DNA from: Pseudacidovorax sp. RU35E
GTDB taxonomy: Bacteria; Pseudomonadota; Gammaproteobacteria; Burkholderiales; Burkholderiaceae_C
Length of the DNA: 64,000 bases
Direction: 5' to 3'
Assembly (NCBI RefSeq): GCF_900156165.1
Contig: NZ_FTMY01000006.1
Location: 281,309-345,308, forward strand
This document shows positions 49,475-56,347 of this stretch, one piece after another. How positions within the stretch are numbered: position 1 is the first letter of the stretch; every line of letters starts with the position of its first letter. A program made the translations under genes and the position numbers. The notes under the pieces are model-generated. The model was not told where the DNA came from and did no database searches. It saw only the letters and a list, made by a program, of their open reading frames with translations.

Positions 49475-50740
49475 TCAGTGCGCGAGCCGGTTCATGCGCT
49501 CGGTGAGCAGCGCGCGCTGAACTTCGTTGTCCGTGAGTTCGGCGGCCCGCCGATAGGCGTCTCGCGCCTCGGACACACGGCCCAGGCGCTCCAGCACATC
49601 GGCCCGCGCGCCGGCCAGGTAGGGGTAGCGCTGCAGCTGCGCATCGGCGGCAAGCGCGTCCAGCAGGGGCAGCGCCGCCGCCGGCCCGTCGGCAAAGCTC
49701 AGGGCCACGGCCCGGTTGAGCGCGACCACCGGCGAGGGATGGCAAGCCAGCAGGCGGTCGTAGCCGGCCACGATGGCCCGCCAGTCGGTGTCCTCGGCGC
49801 GGGCCGCGCGCGCATGGCAGGCGGCGATGGCGGCCTGCAGCGTGTAGGGGCCGTCGGGGTCCAGCGCCTGCGCCGTGGCCAGCGCGCCCAGGCCACGCTG
49901 GATCAGCAGCCGGTCCCAGCGCCGGCGGTCCTGGTCGGGCAGCAGCACCGGGCGGCCCTGCGCATCGAGTCGCGCCGGCAGGCGGCTGGCCTGGATCTCC
50001 AGCAACGCCGCCAGGCCATGCACATCGGCCTCCTGCGGCAACAGGTGCTGCAGCTGCCGCACCATTCGAAGCGCCTCGTCGCACAGCGCCGGCCGCAGCA
50101 GGCTGGCCCCGCCGCCGGCACTGTGGCCTTCGTTGAAGATCAGGTAGACCACGGCCAGCACGGCACCCAGGCGTTGGGCGCGCTCGCCCGCATCGGGCAG
50201 CTCGTAGGGCTGGCCCTTGAGCGCCTTCTTGGCCCGCACGATGCGCTGGGCCACCGTGGCCTCGGGCAGCAGGAAGGCGCGCGCGATCTCCGCCGTCTCG
50301 AGCCCGCCCAGCAGGCGCAGCGTGAGCGCCACCTGCGATTCGCGCGGCAGCACCGGATGGCAGGCGATGAAGATCAGCCGCAGCTGCTCGTCGCCGATCT
50401 CGGCCTGGTCGCGCACGGCGTCGAGCTGGTCGGCGAAGTCGGGCACCACCTGGGTGCCCAGTGCCTCGTCGTCGACCGCCAGTTGCGCATGCTCGCGCTC
50501 CTGCATCGTGCGGCGGCGCAGCCGGTCCAGGGCCTTGTGGCGCGTGGCGGTCATGAGCCAGGCGGCCGGGTTGGCAGGTTGCCCATCGCGCGGCCAGGTG
50601 TCCAGGGCGGCGAGCAGCGCGTCCTGCGCGCAGTCCTCGGCCTCGTCCAGGTCGCGCAGCAGCCTGGCGGCGGCGCCCACCAGGCGGCCGCGCTCGATGC
50701 GCCAGGTGGCAGCTGCGGTGTCGGCATGGCGCGGGGGCAT
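49475..50740 (-). CDS. ECF-type RNA polymerase sigma factor (ECF42-like, with C-terminal helical extension)
   Basis: 421 residues, much longer than a plain ECF factor. Sigma region 2 (LVGAAARLLRDLDEAEDCAQDALLAALDTWPRDGQPANPAAWLMTATRHKALDRLRR) and region 4 (LTLRLLGGLETAEIARAFLLPEATVAQRIVRAKKAL) are followed by about 230 residues of TPR-like helices (YLIFNEGHSAG ... RAELTDNEVQRALLTERMNRLAH). This architecture, with DGPF/YCII proteins in the same operon, is that of group ECF42, which has no anti-sigma factor and relies on the C-terminal domain. It is the last gene of a seven-gene minus-strand operon. Confidence 0.88.
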   Translation of the reverse strand: MPPRHADTAAATWRIERGRLVGAAARLLRDLDEAEDCAQDALLAALDTWPRDGQPANPAAWLMTATRHKALDRLRRRTMQEREHAQLAVDDEALGTQVVPDFADQLDAVRDQAEIGDEQLRLIFIACHPVLPRESQVALTLRLLGGLETAEIARAFLLPEATVAQRIVRAKKALKGQPYELPDAGERAQRLGAVLAVVYLIFNEGHSAGGGASLLRPALCDEALRMVRQLQHLLPQEADVHGLAALLEIQASRLPARLDAQGRPVLLPDQDRRRWDRLLIQRGLGALATAQALDPDGPYTLQAAIAACHARAARAEDTDWRAIVAGYDRLLACHPSPVVALNRAVALSFADGPAAALPLLDALAADAQLQRYPYLAGARADVLERLGRVSEARDAYRRAAELTDNEVQRALLTERMNRLAH

Positions 50741-50750
50741 CGGTGAGGCG

Positions 50751-51242
50751 TCAGGTGCCGTCGTAGGCACGCTGCAGGGCGGCGAGGTCGATCTTGTGCA
50801 TGCCCCACACCGCCTGGAACACGCGCTGCACGCGGGCTGCATCGGGGTCGTTGACCATGCGGAACCAGGCCTTGGGAATGATCTGCCACGACAGGCCCCA
50901 GGCATCGCGCACCCAGCCGCACGACAGCGGCGTGCCGCCGCCCGCGGGGAGTTGCTCCCAGAGGTGGTCGATCTCCGCCTGGTCCTCGCAGGCCACGGTG
51001 AGCGAGAAGGCCTCGTTGAGCTTGAAATGCGGCCCGCCGTTGAAGGCCGTCATCTGCATGCCGAGCAGCTCGACGTGCTGCAGCATGACGGTGCCGGCGG
51101 GCCCCGGCGCGTTCTCGCCCCAGTGCTGCGTGTGCAGCACGCGGCCACTGCCGGGGCCGAACACGCGCAGGTAGTGGGCCACCGCATCCTCGGCGCCCCG
51201 CTCGTACCAGATGAAGGGCGTGAGCTTGTTCTGCAGTTCCAT
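50751..51242 (-). CDS. PhnB-type VOC protein
   Basis: 163 residues with the PhnB/3-demethylubiquinone-like VOC signature: LTPFIWYERGAEDAVAHYLRVFGPGSG, QHVELLGMQMTAFNGGPHFKLNEAFSLTVACEDQAEIDHLWEQLPAGGG, CGWVRDAWGLSWQIIP. This family is common in ECF42/ECF41-type sigma operons; its reaction is unknown. It lies 10 bases before the sigma factor gene on the same strand. Confidence 0.85.
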   Translation of the reverse strand: MELQNKLTPFIWYERGAEDAVAHYLRVFGPGSGRVLHTQHWGENAPGPAGTVMLQHVELLGMQMTAFNGGPHFKLNEAFSLTVACEDQAEIDHLWEQLPAGGGTPLSCGWVRDAWGLSWQIIPKAWFRMVNDPDAARVQRVFQAVWGMHKIDLAALQRAYDGT

Positions 51243-51258
51243 GGCGATCCCCTTTCGC

Positions 51259-51663
51259 TCAAGGCGCGGGCGGCATGCCGCTCATGTACGCCAGTTCCCA
51301 GATGTGGCCATCCAGGTCTTCGAAACCGTGGCCGTACATGAAGCCATGGTCCACCGGCGGACGCGGCACCGCGGCACCGGCGGCACGTGCCTTGGCGACC
51401 AGGCTGTCCACCTCCTCGCGGCTCTCGCACGACAGGCACACCAGCACCTCGGTGGCGGCCCTGGCATCCACCAGCGGCTTGGCGGTGAAGCCGCGCGCGA
51501 AGTCCTCGGTCAGCAGCATGGCGAAGAGGTTCTCGCCCAGCACCAGGCAGGCGCCATGCTCGTTGGTGAACTGCGGGTTGAAGCGGTAGCCCAGCGCCTC
51601 GAAGAAGGCCTTGCTGGCCGGCAGGCTCTTGCAGGGCAGGTTGATGAAGATCTGCTTGTGCAT
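51259..51663 (-). CDS. Glyoxalase-like VOC protein
   Basis: 134 residues: MHKQIFINLPCKSLPASKAFFEALGYRFNPQFTNEHGACLVLGENLFAMLLTEDF, then DGHIWELAYM. This is the lactoylglutathione-lyase-like subgroup usually annotated as extradiol dioxygenase/glyoxalase of unknown function. It lies in the sigma factor operon 16 bases upstream of the PhnB-type gene. The start ATG 51663 has a fair ribosome site (GAAAGGAA). Confidence 0.82.
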   Translation of the reverse strand: MHKQIFINLPCKSLPASKAFFEALGYRFNPQFTNEHGACLVLGENLFAMLLTEDFARGFTAKPLVDARAATEVLVCLSCESREEVDSLVAKARAAGAAVPRPPVDHGFMYGHGFEDLDGHIWELAYMSGMPPAP

Positions 51664-51674
51664 ACGGATTCCTT

Positions 51675-52124
51675 TCAGGGGGTGGGCAGCGACTCGGCCA
51701 GAGCCTTGAGCCGCTGCAGGGCCTTCGGCCACATGCCCTCGAGCATGGCTGCGTGTTCGTCGCTCCAGCCTTCCAGCCGCACCTGCAGGCGGGTGCCGCC
51801 CCCGGAAAGCGGGGCGAGGGTGTAGCGCTCGTGCATTGGCGCAGCGTCGGGCAGGGGCGGCGTCATCGGCTGGCCCTCGCGCAGCTCGCCCAGGATGCGC
51901 AGGCTCAGATGGGTGGGCGGCCGGCGCTGCTCGACGACGGCCTCCATGCCGTTGCAGTCGGGGTCGAGGAAGCGCATGCGGCTGCCTTCGGACCAGTCGC
52001 CCTCGCAGTGCGCCCCTTCGCAGAAGGCGCTGGCCCAGTCGCGGAAGGCGACGGCATCGAACAGGCAGGCCCAGACCCGCTCGGCCGTGGCGTCGATGTC
52101 GATGCTGTGCTGCTGGTCGGTCAT
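51675..52124 (-). CDS. SRPBCC-domain protein (small)
   Basis: 149 residues of the START/Bet v1-like SRPBCC fold: HSIDIDATAERVWACLFDAVAFRDWASAFCEGAHCEGDWSEGSRMRFLDPD, then LEGWSDEHAAMLEGMWPKALQRLKALAE as the long C-terminal helix. The fold makes a hydrophobic pocket; the ligand is unknown. It overlaps the next SRPBCC gene upstream by 4 bases (ATGA). Confidence 0.82.
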   Translation of the reverse strand: MTDQQHSIDIDATAERVWACLFDAVAFRDWASAFCEGAHCEGDWSEGSRMRFLDPDCNGMEAVVEQRRPPTHLSLRILGELREGQPMTPPLPDAAPMHERYTLAPLSGGGTRLQVRLEGWSDEHAAMLEGMWPKALQRLKALAESLPTP

Positions 52125-52660
52125 GCCCTGGCCTCCGCGATCTGCCGCAGGTTCCGCAGGCCGTCCTCGAAGTCGCGGCCGACCATGCGGTCCATGTCGA
52201 TGAAGAGGCCCATGACGCGGCCGATCAGGTTGGCCGGGCCGTGCATGCGCCAATGCACGGTCGTGCCGCCGCCCGGCGCAGGCTCGAGCACGAATTCGCC
52301 CTGGTTGTGGGCCTCGAAAGGCTTGAGGAAATCCAGCTGCAGCTGTACCGCGCGGCCGGGCTGCTGGCCGGTGAGCGTCATGCTGCCGGTGCCGACCTTG
52401 CTGCTTTCCCAGTCGTAGCGCGAGCCCACGCCCGTCGGCGGTCCACTGTAGTGGCTGCGCATCTGCGGGTCCTTGCGGGCGTAGGGGTTCCAGCGGTTGA
52501 AGCCCTGCAGCTCGCCCACCAGCGGCCAGAGTTGTTCGGGGCTGGCCTCGATGCGCAGCTGGCGCTCGACCGAGAAGATGGCGGGGCGGGTGGCGGCATA
52601 GGCCAGAACGGCCAGGACCAGCACGACCAGGCCGATCAGTACGAAGGCAACGATTCTCAT
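52121..52660 (-). CDS. Membrane-anchored SRPBCC-domain protein
   Basis: 179 residues. One N-terminal hydrophobic segment (IVAFVLIGLVVLVLAVLAYAA, residues 3-23) anchors an SRPBCC domain (VERQLRIEASPEQLWPLVGELQGFNRWNPYARKDPQMRSHY ... GGTTVHWRMHGPANLIGRVMGLFIDMDRMVGRDFEDGLRNLRQIAE). It matches polyketide-cyclase/dehydrase-like proteins often found with ECF42 operons. Its ligand is unknown. Confidence 0.83.
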   Translation of the reverse strand: MRIVAFVLIGLVVLVLAVLAYAATRPAIFSVERQLRIEASPEQLWPLVGELQGFNRWNPYARKDPQMRSHYSGPPTGVGSRYDWESSKVGTGSMTLTGQQPGRAVQLQLDFLKPFEAHNQGEFVLEPAPGGGTTVHWRMHGPANLIGRVMGLFIDMDRMVGRDFEDGLRNLRQIAEARA

Positions 52661-52687
52661 GGCGGGGGTGTCCGTTGCGGGCCGGCC

Positions 52688-53089
52688 TCAGCGGCCGATC
52701 TCCATGTCGCCGCCGGGTCCGAAGTCGGCCTCTTCGTACAGGCGCCGCACCTCGATCTCACAGGTGATGCCGATGAAGGGCGCCGGGAAGCGGCTGGCCC
52801 AGGCGCGGGCCTCGTCTTCGGAGCGCACCTGGATCAGCGTGTAGCCGGCGATCAGCTCCTTGGTCTCGGCGAAGGGACCGTCGATGACCTCGCGCCGGCC
52901 ATCGGCGTGATAGCGCTGGCGCCAGCCCTGGCGGCTCGGGCGCAGGCCGGCGCCATCGAGCAGCACGCCGGCGCGGGCCATCTCCTCGTGGAAGGCGCCC
53001 ATGTCCTCGAAGAGTTGGGCGAACTCGGGGCCGGGCTTGTCGCCGCGCTCGCTGGTGTCCGTCGCGCGGACCTGGATCATGAATCGCAT
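52688..53089 (-). CDS. DGPF-motif YCII-related protein (second copy)
   Basis: 133 residues: MRFMIQVRATDTSERGDKPGPEFAQLFEDMGAFHEEMARAGVLLDGAGLRPS, then the diagnostic DGPFAETKELIAGYTLIQV. DGPF/YCII proteins are the hallmark of ECF42 sigma operons. A start at 53089 rather than the longer frame from 53137 is favoured by the Shine-Dalgarno-like CAGGAGAA 10 bases upstream, and by an ECF42-like promoter at 53142-53170 that would put the longer start ahead of the transcript. Confidence 0.85.
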   Translation of the reverse strand: MRFMIQVRATDTSERGDKPGPEFAQLFEDMGAFHEEMARAGVLLDGAGLRPSRQGWRQRYHADGRREVIDGPFAETKELIAGYTLIQVRSEDEARAWASRFPAPFIGITCEIEVRRLYEEADFGPGGDMEIGR

Positions 53090-53141
53090 GGCAGGCTTTT
53101 CTCCTGGTGAGGTGGCAGCGCCTTTCGCTGCCTTCATGCCT

Positions 53142-53170
53142 ACGACGATCCGGCCGGTCCGGAATCGACA
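53142..53170 (-). promoter_or_regulatory. Candidate ECF42-type promoter
   Basis: On the minus strand TGTCGA (53170-53165) and CGTCGT (53147-53142) are 17 bases apart, 53 bases before the second DGPF gene. Promoters of ECF42 and the related ECF41 group carry a TGTC-type -35 and a CG(T/A)-type -10, so the site is a candidate autoregulatory promoter. Confidence 0.45.
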
Positions 53171-53220
53171 GGGACCGGGAAACTACCTAGCCATCCGCCC
53201 GGGAGCCGCCGGGCGGCGGC

Positions 53221-53568
53221 TCAGGCGTAGCACGGCCCCACGCCTCGGATCTCTACCGTGGCCCATTCCGCGGCCGGGCAGCGCCCGGCCCAATGCAGCG
53301 CCACGGCCGCGTCCTCGGTGTCCAGCAGGAAGAAGCCGCCCACCATCTCCTTGGCCTCGGCGAAGGGGCCGTCCAGCACCTGCACGTCGTCGGCACGGCG
53401 GGTGAGGCGCCGTGCGGCGGTGCCCAGCGATTCGCGGGCGATCAGCAGGCCGGCCTCCTGCAGCTCGGCACCGAAGTCCAGCATGCGCTGATAGGCGGCC
53501 TCGCCCTCGGGACGGCTGCGGGCCGCACGTTGGCCCAGCGGTTCGACGATGAGGAGCATGTGCGGCAT
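53221..53568 (-). CDS. DGPF-motif YCII-related protein (first copy)
   Basis: 115 residues: MPHMLLIVEPLGQRAARSRPEGEAAYQRMLDFGAELQEAGLLIARESLG, then LDGPFAEAKEMVGGFFLLDTEDAAVALHWAGRCPAAEW. This is the first gene of the sigma factor operon. It has the same motif as the gene at 52688 but only moderate similarity. It has been proposed that such proteins act as a small-ligand sensing or detoxifying partner in ECF42 regulation; the mechanism is not known. Confidence 0.85.
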   Translation of the reverse strand: MPHMLLIVEPLGQRAARSRPEGEAAYQRMLDFGAELQEAGLLIARESLGTAARRLTRRADDVQVLDGPFAEAKEMVGGFFLLDTEDAAVALHWAGRCPAAEWATVEIRGVGPCYA

Positions 53569-53736
53569 GGCGGTCTTGCGGAACGGTTGGGGCGCCCATT
53601 CTGAGGCCGGTGCCGGGTCAGCTGGCGGTCGGTGGCCTGTCCATCCCGGCTGACGACCGGAGGGCCGGTACGCCGAAGCCGCGTCGTGCCCCTGCCTTCC
53701 AGACTGACGGGCCCTCCACGTTGCGTTCTCCGGCCC

Positions 53737-55302
53737 ATGGCCCATCCCCATTACGACCTCATCGTCATCGGCAGCGGCCCGGGCGGCGCCAGCCTGGCGC
53801 ACCGGCTGGCCGCCACCGGCAAACGCATCCTGATCCTCGAACGTGGCCAGTACCTGCGGCGGGAGGAAGCCAACTGGAGCCCGCAGGCGGTGTTCGTCGA
53901 CGGCCGCTACCAGGCGCGCGAATCGTGGGTGGACCGCGATGGGCATCGCTTCGCGCCGCAGCTGCACTACTGCGTGGGCGGCAATTCGAAGGTCTACGGC
54001 GCCGCCCTGCTGCGGCTGCGCGAGCGCGACTTCGGCGAGGTGCGGCACCACGGCGGCCTGTCGCCTGCCTGGCCTCTGGCCCACGCGGACTTCGCACGCT
54101 GGTACGACGAGGCAGAGGCCCTCTTCCACGTGCATGGCCTGCGCGGCGACGACCCGCTGGACCCCGGCACGACGCCGTACCCGTTCGCGCCGGTTCGACA
54201 CGAGCCCAAGATCGCGGAGTTGAATGAGCGGCTGCGCGGCCTGGGCCTGAACCCTTTCCACCTGCCGCTGGGCATCCTGCTCGACCAGCAGGCCGACGGC
54301 TTCGCCACGCCCACCAGCACCTGCATGCGCTGCTCGTATTTCGACGGCTTTCCCTGCCTGCTCAACGGCAAGGCCGATGCGCAGGTGATGTGCATCGACC
54401 CCATGCTGCGCGACCATGCCAACGTCACGCTGCTCACCGGCGCCTATGCCGAGCGGCTGGAGACCGATGCCACCGGCCGCCGCGTGACCGGGGTGGTGGT
54501 GCGGCGCAATGGCGTCGAAGAGCGCCTGACCGCCGGCACGGTGGTGGTGGCCTGTGGCGCCCTCTCCTCGGCCCTGCTGCTGCTGCGCTCGGCCAACGAC
54601 CGCCATCCGCGCGGCCTGGCCAACGGCTCCGACCACGTGGGCCGCAACTACATGCGCCACGAGATGTCGGTGGTCATGGCGGTCATGAAGGAGGTCAACG
54701 ACACCGTCTTCCAGAAGACGCTCGCCCTCGGCGACTTCTACTTCGGCAGCGACGACTGGGACCATCCCCTGGGCCTGATCCAGATGTGCGCCACCAGCCA
54801 TGCCGACCAGATCAAAGGCGAGGCGCCACTGCCCGGCCTGATGAAGCACCTGCCCGAGATGCCCTTCGAGGAACTGGCCCGCCACTCCATGGACTTCTGG
54901 CTGCAGGCCGAAGACCTGCCCGACCCCGACAACCGCGTCTACTACCGCGACGGCGAGGTGCATTTGGACGTGCGTCCCACCAACGCCGAGGCCCTGCGCC
55001 GCCTGAAGGCCAAGCTGGAGCAGGTGCTGTCGGCCATCGGCTGGCCGGCGGTGCTGGTGGAGCGCTCCCTGTACCTGGGCAAGGACATCCCGCTGTCGGG
55101 CACCGCCCACCAGGCCGGCACCTGCCGTTTCGGCACCGACCCGGCCACCTCGGTGCTGGACCTGGACTGCCGCGCGCACGAAGTGGACAACCTGTACGTC
55201 ACCGACGCCAGCTTCTTCCCCAGCATCGGTGCGGTGAACCCGACGCTCACCATCATCGCCAACGCCCTGCGGGTGGCGGACCGGCTGAAGGACCGGCTGT
55301 GA
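53737..55302 (+). CDS. GMC-family FAD-dependent oxidoreductase
   Basis: 521 residues. It has the FAD motif LIVIGSGPGGASLAHRLA, the second motif VGGNSKVYGAALLRLR, a Cys-rich central stretch (STCMRCSYFDGFPC) and the C-terminal GMC block GTAHQAGTCRFGTDP ... LYVTDASFFPSIGAVNPTLTIIANALRVAD, including the catalytic His region. It oxidises an alcohol or sugar-type substrate. The four closely spaced cysteines are unusual for GMC enzymes and could bind metal. The stop overlaps the DoxX start (GTGA), so the two proteins probably function together, for example with electron transfer to a quinone. Confidence 0.87.
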   Translation: MAHPHYDLIVIGSGPGGASLAHRLAATGKRILILERGQYLRREEANWSPQAVFVDGRYQARESWVDRDGHRFAPQLHYCVGGNSKVYGAALLRLRERDFGEVRHHGGLSPAWPLAHADFARWYDEAEALFHVHGLRGDDPLDPGTTPYPFAPVRHEPKIAELNERLRGLGLNPFHLPLGILLDQQADGFATPTSTCMRCSYFDGFPCLLNGKADAQVMCIDPMLRDHANVTLLTGAYAERLETDATGRRVTGVVVRRNGVEERLTAGTVVVACGALSSALLLLRSANDRHPRGLANGSDHVGRNYMRHEMSVVMAVMKEVNDTVFQKTLALGDFYFGSDDWDHPLGLIQMCATSHADQIKGEAPLPGLMKHLPEMPFEELARHSMDFWLQAEDLPDPDNRVYYRDGEVHLDVRPTNAEALRRLKAKLEQVLSAIGWPAVLVERSLYLGKDIPLSGTAHQAGTCRFGTDPATSVLDLDCRAHEVDNLYVTDASFFPSIGAVNPTLTIIANALRVADRLKDRL

Positions 55303-55781
55303 CGGCGGCGGACTGGGCCACGCTGGGCGCCCGGTGCGCGATGGTGATGCTCTTCCTGCCCTTCAGCGCACTCGACAAGCTGCTGGGTTTCGGTCATGCC
55401 GTCCGGCAGGCGCAGCAGGTGTTCCGTCCGCCCTGGCTGGCCCGCGCAGCCATCGCCGCGGGCCTGGTGGTCGAGGTGGTGTGCAGCCTCGGTGTGGTGA
55501 GCGGCGTGGCGGACCGCGCCGCCGCCCTGATGCTCGCGGCGTACTGCGTGGCCACGGCGGCGCTGTTCAAGCGCTTCTGGCAGCCGCGCGACTTCTGGCG
55601 CGATGCCGATGGCCGCGCGCGCGGGTTGTTCTGGGACTTTCTCAAGAACCTGTCGCTGGGCGCGGGCTTCGTGCTGCTGGCGCTGGGCGCGGACGGGCGC
55701 GGATGGCAGGCCTTCGTCGACGCACCCCTGGCGTCGAGCCGGCCGTATGCGGCAGGCGCGCCCGCTGGCGCGAACCGCTGA
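55299..55781 (+). CDS. DoxX-family membrane protein
   Basis: 160 residues from GTG 55299, which overlaps the GMC stop. Four hydrophobic helices are visible (RCAMVMLFLPFSALDKLLG, AAIAAGLVVEVVCSLGVVSG, ALMLAAYCVATAALFKRF, GLFWDFLKNLSLGAGFVLLALG), matching the DoxX family. DoxX was named from a thiosulfate:quinone oxidoreductase subunit, and many relatives accompany flavoprotein oxidases. It probably anchors the GMC enzyme or links it to the quinone pool. Confidence 0.82.
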   Translation: MTAADWATLGARCAMVMLFLPFSALDKLLGFGHAVRQAQQVFRPPWLARAAIAAGLVVEVVCSLGVVSGVADRAAALMLAAYCVATAALFKRFWQPRDFWRDADGRARGLFWDFLKNLSLGAGFVLLALGADGRGWQAFVDAPLASSRPYAAGAPAGANR

Positions 55782-55840
55782 CCGCACGCCCCGCCGTGCC
55801 AGGGCGTGGCCGTTCAGGGAACGGTCAAACACCCCCCGGT

Positions 55841-55854
55841 TTTTGTTAACAAAA
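55841..55854. promoter_or_regulatory. 14-bp perfect palindrome overlapping the peptide promoter
   Basis: TTTTGTTAACAAAA is perfectly symmetrical and lies 2 bases before the -35 hexamer of the GG-peptide promoter, in a conspicuously AT-rich patch of a ~70% GC region. It is a likely operator. Confidence 0.5.
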
Positions 55855-55856
55855 TG

Positions 55857-55884
55857 TTTACAAGTAAGAAGTTGGCGCTATATT
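55857..55884 (+). promoter_or_regulatory. Sigma-70-type promoter of the GG-leader peptide gene
   Basis: TTTACA (55857-55862), a 16-base spacer and TATATT (55879-55884) stand out against the high-GC background, about 90 bases before the peptide start. This implies a 5' untranslated leader of roughly 85 bases. Confidence 0.65.
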
Positions 55885-55975
55885 TCGCCGCAATGCACGT
55901 GGCCTGAGCGCCGCCGCAGACGAGAAGGCGCCACCCGCGCGTTCGGATTCATCACTTCCACCATCGAGATCCACC

Positions 55976-56149
55976 ATGGCAATCCGCGAACTCTCCTCCC
56001 AAGAAGTCAAGTCCGTCGCCGGCGGCACCTGGCTGCTCGGCTGCTTCTCCTTCTGCCTGCCCAAGATCACCTGGTGCGCGCCCAAGCCTTGCGCCCCCAA
56101 GCCCAGCTGCACGCCCAAGCCGTCCTGCGGCGACGGCGGCTCGGTCTGA
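55976..56149 (+). CDS. Double-glycine-leader Cys/Pro/Lys-rich secreted peptide precursor
   Basis: 57 residues, too short for a usual length cut-off. The leader MAIRELSSQEVKSVAGG (residues 1-17) has the class II microcin/bacteriocin pattern (RELS..E...V.GG). The C39 peptidase of the neighbouring ABC exporter should cut after Gly17 and leave a 40-residue product. The product starts hydrophobic (TWLLGCFSFCLPKITW) and continues with a Cys-x-Pro-Lys-Pro repeat, CAPKPCAPKPSCTPKPSC, then GDGGSV. The six Cys are at 23, 27, 34, 39, 45 and 51, and the core has net charge about +3. No modifying enzyme is adjacent, so disulfides, metal binding or thioether bridges are all open. Own promoter, own terminator, and exporter genes follow. 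I do not recognise a named family. Confidence 0.85.
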   Translation: MAIRELSSQEVKSVAGGTWLLGCFSFCLPKITWCAPKPCAPKPSCTPKPSCGDGGSV

Positions 56150-56230
56150 ATCCAGCCGGGCGCGGCCAGGTCGCCTTGGGCGCCGCCTGACCGCACCGCC
56201 GTCTGCCTCGCACCCGAAGGTGCAAGGCCA

Positions 56231-56261
56231 CGGCCCTTCTTCCGGGAAGGGCCGTTTTTTT
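56231..56261 (+). terminator. Rho-independent terminator after the GG-peptide gene
   Basis: CGGCCCTTC (56231-56239) pairs perfectly with GAAGGGCCG (56246-56254) around a 6-base loop, followed by seven T (56255-56261). It separates the peptide message from the exporter genes, giving high peptide and lower exporter expression. Confidence 0.85.
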
Positions 56262-56347
56262 CGTCGGGGGCTGCGCCCTGACGACGATGGAGCCGCACGG
56301 CTGAGCGCCGGCGGCCACGCACCCCGCCTTTGTTCCTGCCCGCACCG

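Noticed and set aside
56330..56347. TTG start for the adaptor protein
   Set aside because: It adds only six residues and lacks a better ribosome site than ATG 56348.
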